59,086 nucleotides of DNA, taken from positions 1 to 59,086 of the forward strand of contig NZ_JAAIYP010000009.1 in the NCBI RefSeq assembly GCF_011022235.1, in the 5' to 3' direction. The translations under genes and the position numbers were made by a program. This document shows positions 1 to 11,327 of this stretch, one piece after another. Each line of letters starts with the position of its first letter. The stretch's first letter is position 1. This DNA comes from Magnetospirillum aberrantis SpK. GTDB lineage: Bacteria; Pseudomonadota; Alphaproteobacteria; Rhodospirillales; Magnetospirillaceae. A model generated the notes under the pieces. It searched no databases and was not told where the DNA came from. It saw only the letters and a list, made by a program, of their open reading frames with translations.

Positions 1-2
1 GC

Positions 3-3000
3 CTTGATACCGCTGCGGCGTTCAAGGACGTGGACGTTGGCGACACGCTGACCTATTCGGCGACGCTGGCCAATGGCGACCCGCTGCCGGCATGGCTGAG
101 CATCGATCCCGAGACCGGCAAGCTTTCGGGCACCCCGGCCAATGGCGACGTTGGCGATCTGTCGATCGTGGTGACGGCGACGGACGAGGCGGGTGCCTCG
201 GTCTCGGCCGATCCGTTCACGGTGACGGTGGACAACGTCAACGACACGCCGGTTGTCACCGTCGAGAACGTGACCACCGACGAAGACAGCGCGGTCAGCG
301 GCACCATCACCGCTTCCGACGTTGATGTCGGCGACACGCTGACCTATTCGTTCGGCACGGACGACAATGGCGATCCGATCCTGACCGTCGAGACGGCCAA
401 CGGCAGTGCCACCATCGATCCGACGACCGGTCGCTACACCTTCACTCCCAACGACAACGCCGACAAGCTGGACGGCGGCGAACAGGCCGTCGACACCTTC
501 AAGGTCTATGTGTCGGACGGCACCACGACCACGGCGCAGGACGTGAACGTCACCATTACCGGCAGCGATGACGCGACCGTCATCGATGGCACGGTGGATC
601 TGGGCTCGATGAAGGAGGACAGCGGTTCCATCACCTTCACCGCAGAGCAGTTGCTGGGCAAGGCGAGCGACGCCGACGACACCTTGAGTGTCGCCAACGT
701 CCAGGCCGATGGCGGCACCTTGACGGATAACGGCGACGGTACCTGGACCTTCACCCCCGAGGGCGATTTCAGCGGCACCGTGTCGGTGTCCTATGACGTG
801 GTCACCGACGACGGCGACGTGACGGCGGCCAGCGCCACCCTGGCGGTGACCGGCGTCGCCGACGGCGCCGACATCGACGCAGCCGACGTGGTCATCGACC
901 GTTCGGTCGGCACCGACGACGTGCTGACCGGCACCGATGCCGCCGATACCCTGATGGGTGGGGCCGGCAACGACATCCTTTCGGGCGGCGACGGTAACGA
1001 CGTCCTTTATGGTGACGGCGAGGCTGGAACCTACAGCACCACGCTGTCCATCGACGTCACCAAGCTGGATTCCTCGGAAACTCTGTCCGCGGTGACGCTG
1101 ACCGGCCTGCCCGAGGGTGCCACCTTGTCCGCCGGCACGCAGAATGCCGACGGCAGTTGGACCGTGTCCGTGGACGACCTGGAAGGTCTGACCCTGACGG
1201 TGGACAACCCGGTTGGTGACGGTTTCAACATCGGCATTGCCGTGACCTCCACCGATGGCGATGACAGCCTTGAGAAAACGTCGTCGCTGCACGTCTCCTA
1301 CACCGGGACCGCCTCGGGCGACGACGTGCTGTCGGGCGGCGCCGGCAACGACACCCTGTTGGGCGGCGGGGGCAACGACACCCTGACCGGCGGCGCCGGT
1401 GCCGATGTGCTGGACGGCGGCGCGGGCAACGACGTCTTCAACATGACCGGCGAGGATGGCGTCTGGAGCGCCGGCTATTACGCCACCGCCGAATCGGCCT
1501 ATCTGGGCGGCAAGAACCTGAACGCCGACACCTTCATCGGCGGTGAGGGTACCGACACCCTGAATGCCACCTCGGGCAACGACGTCATCCTGGCGCAGCA
1601 GGGCAGCACCACCCGTCTGAGCGGGATCGAAGTCATCAATGCCGGTGACGGCAACGACGTGGTTGACCTGACTAACGGCCGGGCTAATTACGGTGATACC
1701 ACCATCGATGGTGGCGCGGGCAACGACGTCCTGTTCGGCCAGAACGGCAACGACCTGCTGATCGGCGGGACCGGCAACGATACCCTGGCCGGCGCGGCGG
1801 GCAACGACACCCTGTTGGGCGGCGACGGCAACGACAAGCTGATCGGCGGTGCCGGTGCCGATGTCATCGACGGCGGCGCCGGTGATGATCGGGTGGTGGC
1901 CAAGGCGGCCGACATGACGGGCGACGTCATGCACGGTGGCGACGGGACCGATACCCTGGTCGTGCAACTGAGCGCGGCCGAGTACACCGACGCCGTGCGC
2001 GCCGAACTGATCGAGTTCAAGCAGTTTATCGCCGAACATCCTGGCGAGACCTTCACCTTCGACACGCTGGGCGGCGCCACCGCCACCAGCTTCGAGGCGA
2101 TCTCGGTGACCGTTGACGGTTACACCATCTCGCTCAATAGCCCGCCGACGGTCGAGGCGGTCACCGCCACCGCGGCGGAAAGCTCCACCGATGCCGCCAG
2201 CACCGTTTCGGGGACCATCGTCGCGTCCGATGTGGACGGCGACACCCTGACCTATGCGGTGGTGGCCGACGGGGAAACCCATAACGGCGAATTGGTTGTG
2301 GACGAGGACGGAAACTTCGTCTTCACCGCCAAGGACAGCAACTGGAACGGCACCGACACCTTCACGGTGCAGGTGTCCGACGGCAATGGCGGCGTGACCA
2401 CCCAGACGGTCACCGTCACCGTCACCCCCACCAACGACGCCCCGGTGGTCAGCGTTTCTGCCGCCACCGGCACGGAAAGCACTTCCGACGCGCCGACCAC
2501 GGTCAGCGGCTCCATCACCGCCAGCGACGTCGACAACGACACCCTCAGCTTCGCGGTGGTCGCCGACAACCAGGCGCATAACGGCGAACTGGTGGTGAAT
2601 TCCGACGGCACCTACACCTACACCGCCGACGACAGCAACTGGAGCGGCACCGACACCTTCACGGTGCAGGTATCCGACGGTAATGGCGGCGTGGTCGATA
2701 CCACGGTGACCATCACCGTCAACGCGGCCAACGACGATCCCGACGCGGTGGACGACGCCGTTTCCGTGACCATCGAACCGGTGGTGACGGACACCAGCGC
2801 CCAGGCGCCGGCGCTGTCGGTGACCATCAGCGCGGCCGACGTTCATACCGAGACCTCGACCTCGACTTCGACGACGACCACCACCGACACCTCGCGCGAC
2901 GCCAACGCCGTCAACACCGGCATGAGCACGCCGGCCAACTGGGGTGGCCTGGGGACGCTGAGCGGCAACTTCACCTGGGACAGCACCATCAACGGCACCA

Positions 3001-6000
3001 GCGGCAACGACGCCTATTCGTCCGGTACCTGGGGGGCCAACATCTCCACGGGCGCGGGTGACGACACCGTCAACGTGGTCTACGGCAACACCGGCAGCAT
3101 CAACACCGGTGAAGGCGACGATCAGGTCAAATCCGCCTCGAAGGTCACCGACGTCAATCTGGGCAGCGGCAATGACAAGCTGGATGTGGCTGCTGAAATC
3201 TCGGGCGATCTGGATGCCGGCCAGGGCGACGACCTGATCAAGGTCGGCACCAACGTCAACGGCGACGTCAATCTGGGGTCCGGTGACGACACCATTCAGA
3301 TCGGCAACTACCTGAACGGGACCTATCAAAGCTTCGACGCCGGCGAAGGCGACGACGTGGTCAAGGTTGCCCTGAACGCCCAAAGCTCGGACATGAACCT
3401 GGGCAGTGGCGACGATTATCTGGGCGTCGGTCTGGAATTCCAGGGCCGTCTGAATGCCGGCGAGGGCGACGACACTGTCGTCATCGGCGCCAACGTCGCG
3501 GATTTGCGGGAGAACGGCGTTTACTACGACAGCACCATCGACCTGGGGGCGGGCAACGACTACCTGAAGGTTGGCGGCGAGACCTTGGGTGGCGGCACCG
3601 TTATGGCCGGGTCGGGCGACGACACCGTGGTGTTCGGCCAATCCGGCCACTGGAGCGGCGGCGGCACCATCGACATGGGCACCGGCAACGACAGCCTGAC
3701 GGTCAGCGGCTACGTTCAGAACACGCTGGTCGGCGGCGAAGGGGAAGACACCCTGGTGCTGAACCAGTACTCGCTGGCGGATTGGAACAACAATCTGTTC
3801 GGCATCCAGGACCATGTCAGCGGCTTCGAGAAGATCGTGCTGACCGACGGCGTGGTCGGTGGCACCACCGAGACCACGACCACGACGACGACCACCACCA
3901 CCTCGACCTACACCTACACGGTGACCATCGACGCCGGTCTGAACGACACCGACGGCAGCGAGACGCTGTCCACCACCGCCACCTTGGACAACGTGCCGGA
4001 CGGCGCCACGGTCAAGGTGGGCGACGACGTGTTGTCGCCCAATGCCGACGGCACCTACACCGTGTCGTTGACCAACGGCGACGCGGTGGTGACCATCGTC
4101 AGCGACAGCGAGCTTGACCTGTCCGGCGTCACCACCTCGGTGACCTCGACGGAAAGCAACGGCAACGTCACCGCCACCACCACGGTGGAAGGCGCGGGCA
4201 GCGCGGCCGGCGACGTGGTCTCGGGCGAGACCGGCGAAACCACCGGCGGGTCGGTGACCATCGATGCGGCCACCTTGCTGGCCAACGACAGCGATGTGGA
4301 CGGCGACAGCCTGACCATCACCGGTGTCGCCAACCCCTCGACCGGCACCGTGTCTCTGGACGAGAACGGCAACGTGGTGTTCACGCCGGAAAACGGCTTT
4401 GTCGGCACCGCGACCTTCGAATACACCGTGTCCGACGGCCATGGCGGCACCTCGACCGCCACCGTCACCGTCGAGGTCGAAGCCGGCAACGAAGATCCGA
4501 CGGCCGCGGCTGTCAGCGTCAGCGGCGCGGAAAGCACCACCAGCGAGGTCACCACGGTGACCGGGTCGCTGGCGGCGTCGGATGCCGATGGCGACACGCT
4601 GAGCTACAGCGTGGTCAACGACGGCACCGCTCACAGCGGTACCCTGACCATCGACGAGAACGGCAATTTCACCTATACGGCCAAGGATTCCGATTGGGAC
4701 GGCACCGAGACCTTCACGGTCCAGGTGTCCGACGGCAACGGCGGTTCGGTCGAGGTGCCGGTGACCATCACCGTGACGCCGATGGCCGACACGCCGGTGG
4801 TCAGCGTTTCCACCGGTTCCTTGCAGCAAACCACCATCAACGTCACCAACCTGGGTGGCTCGGCCGGGTACGACAACACCTACGGCTATTACGTGATGGA
4901 CGACAACGGCAACCCGGTGAGCGGCGAGATCCTGTTCGCCGACGCCAATTCCGAGGTCAACCACACCGTCACCATCGAGGGCGTCGATCCCAGCCGCATC
5001 GGCTACTTCATCATTCCCAACGGCGACGACAAGAATTGTGGTCTCGACAGCGGGGACAAGGTCACCTTCACCCAGGATTCCAACGGGAACTGGCGTGTGG
5101 TGGATGCCGACGGCGACGTGCTGCGCGGCGAAGGGACCAGCGTCATCTTCAGTGACGCCGACCTCAACGCCGACGGTCTCGACCACATGGCCGACAACAG
5201 TGTCGGCGGCAACCAGAATTGGGAAGACATCTCGGGCGGTGGCGACGGGGACTTCAACGACGTCAACATTCAGACCGCCACCACCAATACGGCCATCGGC
5301 GTCAACACCGCCTATGACCTCGACGCCCAGGGCTCGTCCGCGTCCTCGACGGTCACGGCCAGTGGCTGGGGCGGCAAGACCTATGGCGGTGCCGGCGACG
5401 ACGTGGTCAACAGCAATGGCGGCCTCGACACCCTGTATGGCGGTTCCGGCGACGACACCATCAATGCCGGTTCCTACGACACCGCCTTCGGCGGTTCGGG
5501 CGACGACGTCATCTCGGTCAGCGGCTGCGGCGGCACCACCTTGCTGGGCAACGCCGGTGACGACACCATCACCGGCGGTTCGGGCAACGACGTCATCTAT
5601 GGCGACGATTACACCGAAGCCGACAGCGGTTACGCCTATGCCGCGCTGAACATCAGCGGGTCGACCACCGACAGCGACGAGACCCTGACCTATGTGGTCT
5701 CCGACTTGCCGGAAGGCGTGGCGCTGGTCGATGCCAACGGCGACGAACTGACCGCCAATGCCGACGGCAGCTATACGTTGACCGCCGACCAGTTGGCCGG
5801 TCTTGAACTCAAGATTCCGACCGACGGCAGCGTGTCGGCGCTTGACCTGACGGTCACCGCCATCTCGCACGAGGGCGAAACCACGGCCGAGGCCTCGACC
5901 CCGGTCCATCTGGACCTGTCCGGCTTCGTCTCGGACGGTGCCGACACGCTTGCGGGCGGGGCCGGTTCCGATACGCTGTATGGCGGTGGCGGCAACGACA

Positions 6001-7127
6001 CCTTCATCTTCAGCGCCGACAACTCGGCATCCGGTACCAACTACGTCGATCAGGGCGGCGTGGCCAAGGACGGCACCGGCGCCAGTGTCAGCGGTTCCAA
6101 CTACAAGGAAACCCAGGACACCTATTTCGGTGGCTCCGGTCACGACACCCTGGTCATGACCGACGGCAACGATGCAGTCCACATCTCGAACCTCAACAGC
6201 ATCGAGGTGATCAACGCCGGTGCCGGCAACGACGTCGTCGACATCAACTACTCGGACGGCAGCACCTATGGGGCTGTCACCGTGGACGGCGGCTCGGGCA
6301 ACGACACCATCTTCACCAACGACGGCGACGACACGCTGTTCGGTGGGACCGGCAGCGACTACCTCAGCGGCAACGCCGGGGACGACGTGCTGAACGGCGG
6401 CGCGGGTGCCGACGTGCTGAAGGGTGGTTCGGGCACCGACACCGCCGATTATTCCGACAGCTCGGCCGGCGTGAACGTCTATCTGGGGGCCGGCGACGGC
6501 AACGGCTATAGCGGCTCCGGCGGCACCGGCACCGGCGGCGACGCCCAGGGCGACACCTACAACAGCATCGAGAATGTCAACGGTTCCGCCCATGACGACT
6601 ATGTCTACGGCGCGGCCGGCGGCACCACCGCCAACCTGGGGGACGGCAACGACACCTTCGACAACAGCGAAGCGTCGAACGTGGTGGCGTCCGATACCGT
6701 GGACGGCGGTGCCGGCAACGACCTGATCTACACCGGTAACGGCGACGACCTGTTAATCGGTGGCTCGGGCAACGACACCTTGTATGGCGAGGCCGGCAAC
6801 GACACCTTGATCGGCGGCACCGGCGACGACGTCATGTATGGCGGCGACGGGTCCGACACCTTCCTGTTCGATTTCGACAGCGGCCACGACACCGTCTATG
6901 GCGGCACCGGCGGCAACTGGACCGACACCCTGGATCTGACCAACCTGGGCGAAGGTGTGACCGTCGACATCAACATCAGCGGCGGCGACAGCTGGACGGT
7001 GACCACCGACAGCACCGAGCACGTCACCAACCTGTCCGACGACGCTTCCGGTTCGGTGGTCATCCACAATGCCGATGGTTCGACCGAACAGGTGGACTTC
7101 CACAGCCTTGAACAGATCAAGTGGTAG
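3..7127 (+). CDS. Giant RTX / cadherin-like repeat exoprotein, C-terminal part (5' end outside window)
   Basis: The frame is open through the left edge, so the N-terminus is missing; 2,374 residues are visible. It is probably a calcium-binding adhesin or matrix protein exported by a type I secretion system. Visible order by nucleotide: cadherin/VCBS-like domains (3-870); RTX nonapeptides of the GGxGxDxL type (910-1020, 1310-1440, 1690-1890); two near-identical VCBS-like domains (2130-2740); a Thr/Ser-rich linker (2850-2900); an Asp/Gly repeat block with unusual spacing (2980-3770); a Thr-run linker (3867-3920); further cadherin/VCBS-like domains (4240-4800); a DUF4114-like domain ending in GDGDFNDV (about 4830-5290); more RTX blocks (5380-5620, 5930-6010, 6270-6440, 6690-6870). 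The last 80 residues are non-repetitive and acidic, as in type I secretion signals. An Ig-like unit with a 'SETLS...LPEG' signature recurs near 1040 and 5650, with a relative near 3930. No secretion genes are in the window. Confidence 0.9.
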   Translation, partial: LDTAAAFKDVDVGDTLTYSATLANGDPLPAWLSIDPETGKLSGTPANGDVGDLSIVVTATDEAGASVSADPFTVTVDNVNDTPVVTVENVTTDEDSAVSGTITASDVDVGDTLTYSFGTDDNGDPILTVETANGSATIDPTTGRYTFTPNDNADKLDGGEQAVDTFKVYVSDGTTTTAQDVNVTITGSDDATVIDGTVDLGSMKEDSGSITFTAEQLLGKASDADDTLSVANVQADGGTLTDNGDGTWTFTPEGDFSGTVSVSYDVVTDDGDVTAASATLAVTGVADGADIDAADVVIDRSVGTDDVLTGTDAADTLMGGAGNDILSGGDGNDVLYGDGEAGTYSTTLSIDVTKLDSSETLSAVTLTGLPEGATLSAGTQNADGSWTVSVDDLEGLTLTVDNPVGDGFNIGIAVTSTDGDDSLEKTSSLHVSYTGTASGDDVLSGGAGNDTLLGGGGNDTLTGGAGADVLDGGAGNDVFNMTGEDGVWSAGYYATAESAYLGGKNLNADTFIGGEGTDTLNATSGNDVILAQQGSTTRLSGIEVINAGDGNDVVDLTNGRANYGDTTIDGGAGNDVLFGQNGNDLLIGGTGNDTLAGAAGNDTLLGGDGNDKLIGGAGADVIDGGAGDDRVVAKAADMTGDVMHGGDGTDTLVVQLSAAEYTDAVRAELIEFKQFIAEHPGETFTFDTLGGATATSFEAISVTVDGYTISLNSPPTVEAVTATAAESSTDAASTVSGTIVASDVDGDTLTYAVVADGETHNGELVVDEDGNFVFTAKDSNWNGTDTFTVQVSDGNGGVTTQTVTVTVTPTNDAPVVSVSAATGTESTSDAPTTVSGSITASDVDNDTLSFAVVADNQAHNGELVVNSDGTYTYTADDSNWSGTDTFTVQVSDGNGGVVDTTVTITVNAANDDPDAVDDAVSVTIEPVVTDTSAQAPALSVTISAADVHTETSTSTSTTTTTDTSRDANAVNTGMSTPANWGGLGTLSGNFTWDSTINGTSGNDAYSSGTWGANISTGAGDDTVNVVYGNTGSINTGEGDDQVKSASKVTDVNLGSGNDKLDVAAEISGDLDAGQGDDLIKVGTNVNGDVNLGSGDDTIQIGNYLNGTYQSFDAGEGDDVVKVALNAQSSDMNLGSGDDYLGVGLEFQGRLNAGEGDDTVVIGANVADLRENGVYYDSTIDLGAGNDYLKVGGETLGGGTVMAGSGDDTVVFGQSGHWSGGGTIDMGTGNDSLTVSGYVQNTLVGGEGEDTLVLNQYSLADWNNNLFGIQDHVSGFEKIVLTDGVVGGTTETTTTTTTTTTSTYTYTVTIDAGLNDTDGSETLSTTATLDNVPDGATVKVGDDVLSPNADGTYTVSLTNGDAVVTIVSDSELDLSGVTTSVTSTESNGNVTATTTVEGAGSAAGDVVSGETGETTGGSVTIDAATLLANDSDVDGDSLTITGVANPSTGTVSLDENGNVVFTPENGFVGTATFEYTVSDGHGGTSTATVTVEVEAGNEDPTAAAVSVSGAESTTSEVTTVTGSLAASDADGDTLSYSVVNDGTAHSGTLTIDENGNFTYTAKDSDWDGTETFTVQVSDGNGGSVEVPVTITVTPMADTPVVSVSTGSLQQTTINVTNLGGSAGYDNTYGYYVMDDNGNPVSGEILFADANSEVNHTVTIEGVDPSRIGYFIIPNGDDKNCGLDSGDKVTFTQDSNGNWRVVDADGDVLRGEGTSVIFSDADLNADGLDHMADNSVGGNQNWEDISGGGDGDFNDVNIQTATTNTAIGVNTAYDLDAQGSSASSTVTASGWGGKTYGGAGDDVVNSNGGLDTLYGGSGDDTINAGSYDTAFGGSGDDVISVSGCGGTTLLGNAGDDTITGGSGNDVIYGDDYTEADSGYAYAALNISGSTTDSDETLTYVVSDLPEGVALVDANGDELTANADGSYTLTADQLAGLELKIPTDGSVSALDLTVTAISHEGETTAEASTPVHLDLSGFVSDGADTLAGGAGSDTLYGGGGNDTFIFSADNSASGTNYVDQGGVAKDGTGASVSGSNYKETQDTYFGGSGHDTLVMTDGNDAVHISNLNSIEVINAGAGNDVVDINYSDGSTYGAVTVDGGSGNDTIFTNDGDDTLFGGTGSDYLSGNAGDDVLNGGAGADVLKGGSGTDTADYSDSSAGVNVYLGAGDGNGYSGSGGTGTGGDAQGDTYNSIENVNGSAHDDYVYGAAGGTTANLGDGNDTFDNSEASNVVASDTVDGGAGNDLIYTGNGDDLLIGGSGNDTLYGEAGNDTLIGGTGDDVMYGGDGSDTFLFDFDSGHDTVYGGTGGNWTDTLDLTNLGEGVTVDINISGGDSWTVTTDSTEHVTNLSDDASGSVVIHNADGSTEQVDFHSLEQIKW

Positions 7128-7150
7128 GTTCGAGCAAGTTTTAACGTCAA

Positions 7151-7183
7151 CGGCCCGCCCCTTTGGGGCGGGCCGCTTTTTTC
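7151..7183 (+). terminator. Rho-independent terminator of the RTX gene
   Basis: A perfect 11-bp G+C stem (CGGCCCGCCCC / GGGGCGGGCCG) with a TTT loop is followed by CTTTTTTCC, starting 24 bases after the stop codon of the giant RTX gene. Confidence 0.92.
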
Positions 7184-7275
7184 CGTCATATCCAGGGCGA
7201 CGCTGATCCTGGGATTTGCTAGATTGACGGCGAACGGGGCATGGTGGCCGAGATGGCCGCGGGGAAGGGGAGTTC

Positions 7276-8166
7276 ATGGACCGTATCGGCAAGTACGTCA
7301 TCCACAAGGCGGCGGTGACCACCGGCTATGCCAAGGTTCTGTTCTGCCATGATCCCGATTTGCAGGTGCCGGTGGCGATCAAGGTGTTCAGCGTCGGCGC
7401 CGGCCTTGGCGGTCTGCTCAGCCCGGCCCAGTGGCTGACCCGGTTCCAGGTCGAGGCGCGGGCCATGGCCGCCTTCGACCATCCCCACATCGTCGGGGTC
7501 AAGACCATGGAGGTGGTGGACGGCCGCCCGTTCTTCGTCATGCCCTATCAGGCGGCGCACCTGCCCTTCGAGATGGGCAAGGACAGCGTGGGCGAGGACG
7601 CCCCCGAGATCGACCGACCCAAGCGTCTGAGCGTGCCCCGCAGCCTGACCCTGTTGCGGCAATTGTCGTCGGCGTTGATGGCCCTGCATCGGCGCGGCAT
7701 GGTTCATCGGGCGGTGATGCCGTCCAACATCTTGTTGAGCGCGCGGGAAAACGGCCAGGTCAAACTGGCCGATTTCAGCATGGTCAAGCTGGCGGAACGC
7801 AATCCGCCGTTGCCCGACCACTGGCCGGGACGCACGGAATATTGCGCCCCCGAACAGCGCGAGTCCGCGACCTCGGTCGGGCCCGAGGCCGACGTCTATT
7901 CGCTGGGGGTGCTGGCCTGCCGTATGCTGACCGGGGCCCTTCCCGACCTTGCCGCAGGGGCTGTCCATTTGCCGGATTCCGTGCCGCCGGCACTGGCGGA
8001 GCTGGTGCGCGCGGCGACCGATCCCGACCCGGCTGTCCGTCCGGCCCATGCCGGCGCGTTCCTTCAAGGGCTGTCCGGCGTGTCCGTCGAGGCCGCTCCC
8101 AAGCCGCAGGTTCAGGTGGTCAATCTGCGTCGGCCGCAAAAGCGTTCGGTGGCCAAGGCGGAATAG
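7276..8166 (+). CDS. Ser/Thr protein kinase-fold protein lacking the catalytic Asp (probable pseudokinase)
   Basis: 296 residues with a recognisable Hanks-type fold: VAIK with Lys36, a helix-C-like Glu in VEARAMAAF, the 'PSNILL' segment, an APE motif (Glu193) and the DVYSLGVLACRML helix. Key positions deviate. The HRD loop reads H144-R145-A146, so the catalytic base is Ala, and the following DxKxxN Lys is Met. The DFG motif is D166-F-S, keeping the metal Asp. The glycine loop (AAVTTGYAKV) is degenerate. I infer an ATP-binding scaffold or allosteric pseudokinase rather than an active kinase. The ATG follows GAAGGGGAG at good spacing. It stands between the RTX terminator and a reductase gene, so a link to the adhesin is only positional. 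No membrane segment or extra domain is seen. Confidence 0.85.
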   Translation: MDRIGKYVIHKAAVTTGYAKVLFCHDPDLQVPVAIKVFSVGAGLGGLLSPAQWLTRFQVEARAMAAFDHPHIVGVKTMEVVDGRPFFVMPYQAAHLPFEMGKDSVGEDAPEIDRPKRLSVPRSLTLLRQLSSALMALHRRGMVHRAVMPSNILLSARENGQVKLADFSMVKLAERNPPLPDHWPGRTEYCAPEQRESATSVGPEADVYSLGVLACRMLTGALPDLAAGAVHLPDSVPPALAELVRAATDPDPAVRPAHAGAFLQGLSGVSVEAAPKPQVQVVNLRRPQKRSVAKAE

Positions 8167-8219
8167 CGGGCGCTGTCGCGCACTTGCGTCGGCGCGTCGG
8201 CTCGGCCATGCTGCCGCCC

Positions 8220-8996
8220 ATGTCTGACGTATTCTCTCCACAGCTTCCCCGTGTCGCTTTGGTCACCGGCGCCGGCCGCCGGATCGGCCGGGCTGTCGCC
8301 TTGGATCTGGCCCAGGCGGGGTTTGACGTGGCGGTTCATTGTTCCGGGTCGCGGGACGAGGCCGAAGAGGTAAGCCAGGAAATCCGTGCCTTGGGGCGCC
8401 GGGCGGCGGTGCTGTCGGCCGATTTGTCGCGCGAGGACCAAACCCAGACGCTGGTCGAGCGGGTGGCGGCCGAGTTGGGGAGTGTGGGGGTTCTGGTCAA
8501 CAACGCCTCGACCTTCGAACGCGACGAGGCGTTGACCGCGACCCGCGCCGGCTGGGACTTCCACATGGAGGTCAACCTGCGGGCGCCGTTCGTGCTGACG
8601 CAGCAGATGGCCCGCCTTTTGCCCGACACCGCCGAAGGGGTGGTGGTCAACATGCTCGATCAGCGGGTGTGGAACCTGACCCCGCATTTCACCACCTACA
8701 CCCTCAGCAAGGCCGGGCTGTGGACCTTGACCCAAACCTTGGCGCTGGCGTTGGCCCCTCGGATTCGGGTGGTGGCGGTCGGTCCTGGGCCGGCCCTGCC
8801 CAGCGCCCGCCAGACCGACCAGCAATTTGCCGCTCAATGCGGCACCACACCGTTGGGGCGTGGGACGAACCCCGAGGAAATCTGCCGGGCTGTGCGCTTT
8901 GTCCTGTCCGCACGGTCGTTCACCGGCCAGATGATGGCACTGGATGGCGGCCAGCATCTGCAATGGGCTCCGGGCGGAACTCCTGCGGAAGAGTGA
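8220..8996 (+). CDS. SDR-family reductase, pteridine reductase (PTR1/FolM)-like
   Basis: 258 residues from the chosen ATG; an in-frame ATG 12 bases upstream is possible. The Rossmann nucleotide motif is TGAGRRIG, with the double Arg typical of NADPH-dependent pteridine reductases. NNAS follows and the active-site pair is YTLSK. The position 13 residues before the catalytic Tyr, Ser in most SDRs, is Asp (NMLDQRVW), as in PTR1. The end has the usual 'TGQMMALDGGQHL' segment. It probably reduces dihydropterins or a related pterin with NADPH in the cytoplasm. That would suit the molybdopterin genes downstream, although the stretch to uvrC is a long gap and not an operon. Substrate is inference. 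Confidence 0.82.
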   Translation: MSDVFSPQLPRVALVTGAGRRIGRAVALDLAQAGFDVAVHCSGSRDEAEEVSQEIRALGRRAAVLSADLSREDQTQTLVERVAAELGSVGVLVNNASTFERDEALTATRAGWDFHMEVNLRAPFVLTQQMARLLPDTAEGVVVNMLDQRVWNLTPHFTTYTLSKAGLWTLTQTLALALAPRIRVVAVGPGPALPSARQTDQQFAAQCGTTPLGRGTNPEEICRAVRFVLSARSFTGQMMALDGGQHLQWAPGGTPAEE

Positions 8997-9386
8997 GGAG
9001 GGAAAAGCTCACACGGGCACCGTGTTCCGTCGCATAGGCCCTTGGTAGGACGTGGGAAAACGCCGATCGCCCAAGTTTTGCACAGCTTTTAAACTGCCGG
9101 TGGCTAGTCCAACTCACCCTCCCTTGTCTAGAGGAAAACGCCGTTTTTTACAGCTTGTTTACCCTTGACGAAAGCTAACGCATTGAAAAACAATAATTTC
9201 ATCAATTTGCCTTCTTTTTGAGCAAAGTCCTTAAACCCCAGGAGTCACTAGGCCCCTGGCAAATGGCCCCCAATTTGCCAACAGACTTATCCACAGGAAT
9301 CGTGGATATTCCTCGCAGGGCTTGGAATCCTTTGGTTTTTCGTCGCACTATTCGTTCGCAGTAAGCGTCCCTCCTTATCGCCGGTC
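8997..9386. other. AT-rich intergenic region upstream of uvrC
   Basis: 390 bp without a convincing gene. Base composition falls sharply: 9181-9240 has 19 G or C out of 60 by my count. It contains a perfect DnaA-box consensus (9287-9295), a second match to TTWTNCACA at 9076-9084, and a short palindrome AAAACG-C-CGTTTT near 9134-9146 followed by a T-run that may end the upstream transcript. It presumably also carries the uvrC promoter, but I find no -35/-10 pair with good spacing. Confidence 0.6.
9287..9295 (+). promoter_or_regulatory. DnaA-box consensus, half of an inverted pair
   Basis: TTATCCACA matches the consensus exactly. Seven bases after its core TATCCAC (9288-9294) lies the inverted copy GTGGATA (9302-9308). 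Such sites recruit DnaA at replication origins and at some DnaA-regulated promoters. Which role applies here is unknown. Confidence 0.5.
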
Positions 9387-11291
9387 ATGACTGAAGCTTC
9401 CGAAAACGGTTTTGTTTCCCCTGAAGAATGCGCACAGGCTGGGCCTCTGGCGACCGGCGTGGCGGTGATCGCGCGCCATCTTGAAACCATGCCGGCCAGT
9501 CCCGGCGTCTACCGCATGATGAACGCCAAGGGTGACCCGCTTTATGTGGGCAAGGCCAAGAACCTGCGGAAACGGGTGGTCGCCTATACCCATCCAGAGC
9601 GACAGACGTTGCGCATCCAGCGCATGATCGCCGAGACGGCGTCGATGGAGGTGATCACCACCCACACCGAGGTCGAGGCACTGCTTCTGGAAAGCAACCT
9701 GATCAAGAAGCTGGGGCCGCGCTACAACATCCTGCTCAAGGATGACAAGACCTTCCCCTACATCCTGGTCACCGCCGACCATGACTGGCCGCAGATCGTC
9801 AAGCATCGCGGCGCCCGGAATCGGGCGGGGGAATATTTCGGCCCCTTTGCCAGCGTCGGCGCCGTCAACCAGACATTGTCGGCGCTGCAACGGGCCTTCC
9901 TGTTGCGGTCGTGCACCGATTCGGTGTTTTCCAGCCGCACCCGACCGTGTCTTTTGTTTCAGATCAAGCGTTGCGCGGCGCCGTGTGTCGAACGCATCTC
10001 GCGCCCCGAATACATGGCCCTGGTGGAACAGGCCCGCGCCTTCCTGTCGGGCAAAAGCCAAGACGTGCAGCAAGAGTGGCGAACCCGCATGGTGGCGGCG
10101 TCGGACGCCATGGATTACGAATTGGCGGCGGTTTATCGCGACCGCATCCGGGCCATTGCCAAGATCCAGGCGCATCAGGACATCAACGCCGCCGATGTGG
10201 CCGAGGCCGACGTGGTCGCCCTGCATCAGGCGGGGGGACAGACCTGCATCCAGGTGTTCTTCTTCCGCTCGGGTTGCAATTACGGCAATCGCTCGTATTT
10301 TCCGCAACATGCCGAAAGCGCAGAGGCGTCCGAGATCATGGCCGCCTTCCTGGGCCAATTCTACGCCGACAAACCGCCGCCCAAGGAAATCATTCTTAGC
10401 CAGGAACCGGCCGAGTTGGAGATCGCCGCCCGTGCGCTGTCGGAAAAGGCCGGGCACAAGGTGGCGCTGAGCGTGCCCAAACGTGGCGAGCGCAAGCGGC
10501 TGGTCGAACATGCCTATGACAACGCCCGCGAGGCGCTGGGCCGGCGCATGGCCGAAAGCAGCGCCCAGGGCAAATTGTTGCAGGGCGTGGCGGAACTGTT
10601 CGGCCTGGACGCGCCGCCGGTCCGTATCGAGGTCTACGACAACAGCCACATCCAGGGCACCAACGCCGTCGGCGGCATGATCGTCGCCGGTCCCGAAGGC
10701 TTCATGAAATCGGCCTATCGCAAGTTCAACATCCGCTCGACCGAGCTGGTTCCCGGCGACGATTACGGCATGATGCGCGAGGTGCTGAGCCGCCGTTTCC
10801 AGCGGGCGCAAAAGGAAGACCCGGACCGCGACCACGGCCTGTGGCCCGATCTGGTGCTGATCGACGGCGGCCAGGGCCAGTTGAACGCGGCACTCGAGGT
10901 GTTCGCCGATTTGGGGGTCGAGGACGTGGCGCTGGTGTCCATCGCCAAGGGGCCCGACCGCAACGCCGGCCGCGAACGCTTCTTCATGCCCGACCGCGCG
11001 CCCTTCGGGTTGGAACCGCGCGACCCGGTGCTTTATTTCCTGCAACGCCTGCGCGACGAGGCCCATCGTTTCGCCATCGGCACCCATCGGGCGCGCCGGG
11101 CCAAAGGCATGGGGCAAAGCAGCCTGGACGACGTGCCGGGCATCGGGGCGCGCCGCAAGAAGGCGCTGCTGCACCATTTCGGTTCGGCGCGGGAGGTGGC
11201 CGGGGCCGGTCTGGCCGACCTCGAGGCGGTGGACGGCATCTCGACGGCCATGGCCAAAAAAATCTATGACCATTTCCATCCCCAGGGCTAA
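9387..11291 (+). CDS. uvrC: UvrABC excinuclease subunit C
   Basis: 634 residues, the usual length. UvrC makes the two incisions flanking a lesion in nucleotide excision repair, after UvrA/UvrB loading. Seen in order: the N-terminal GIY-YIG nuclease (SPGVYRM...[13 protein letters not shown], about 32-60); a UVR helical motif for UvrB contact ([16 protein letters not shown], about 240); the RNase H-like nuclease starting at [12 protein letters not shown] (about 414) with [14 protein letters not shown]; and a C-terminal tandem helix-hairpin-helix ([19 protein letters not shown]...[12 protein letters not shown]). The start gives the conserved distance to the GIY domain. The pgsA gene follows after 36 bases, an arrangement common in proteobacteria. 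Confidence 0.97.
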   Translation: MTEASENGFVSPEECAQAGPLATGVAVIARHLETMPASPGVYRMMNAKGDPLYVGKAKNLRKRVVAYTHPERQTLRIQRMIAETASMEVITTHTEVEALLLESNLIKKLGPRYNILLKDDKTFPYILVTADHDWPQIVKHRGARNRAGEYFGPFASVGAVNQTLSALQRAFLLRSCTDSVFSSRTRPCLLFQIKRCAAPCVERISRPEYMALVEQARAFLSGKSQDVQQEWRTRMVAASDAMDYELAAVYRDRIRAIAKIQAHQDINAADVAEADVVALHQAGGQTCIQVFFFRSGCNYGNRSYFPQHAESAEASEIMAAFLGQFYADKPPPKEIILSQEPAELEIAARALSEKAGHKVALSVPKRGERKRLVEHAYDNAREALGRRMAESSAQGKLLQGVAELFGLDAPPVRIEVYDNSHIQGTNAVGGMIVAGPEGFMKSAYRKFNIRSTELVPGDDYGMMREVLSRRFQRAQKEDPDRDHGLWPDLVLIDGGQGQLNAALEVFADLGVEDVALVSIAKGPDRNAGRERFFMPDRAPFGLEPRDPVLYFLQRLRDEAHRFAIGTHRARRAKGMGQSSLDDVPGIGARRKKALLHHFGSAREVAGAGLADLEAVDGISTAMAKKIYDHFHPQG

Positions 11292-11327
11292 TATCGCCAC
11301 CGCCCAAGCCCTAGGTTCCGCCGCATC

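Noticed and set aside
2860-3910. Repeated short units considered as a CRISPR or minisatellite array
   Set aside because: The periodicity is protein-coding (RTX and Thr linkers), without constant repeats separated by unique spacers.
53-6300. Many Val/Ser/Pro-rich minus-strand frames inside the RTX gene
   Set aside because: They are reverse complements of the repeat codons and share its periodicity; no start signals or family features.
9165-9197. TTGACG with AATAAT as a promoter of uvrC
   Set aside because: The spacer would be 21 bases and the alternative hexamer at 17 bases is AAACAA; not convincing.
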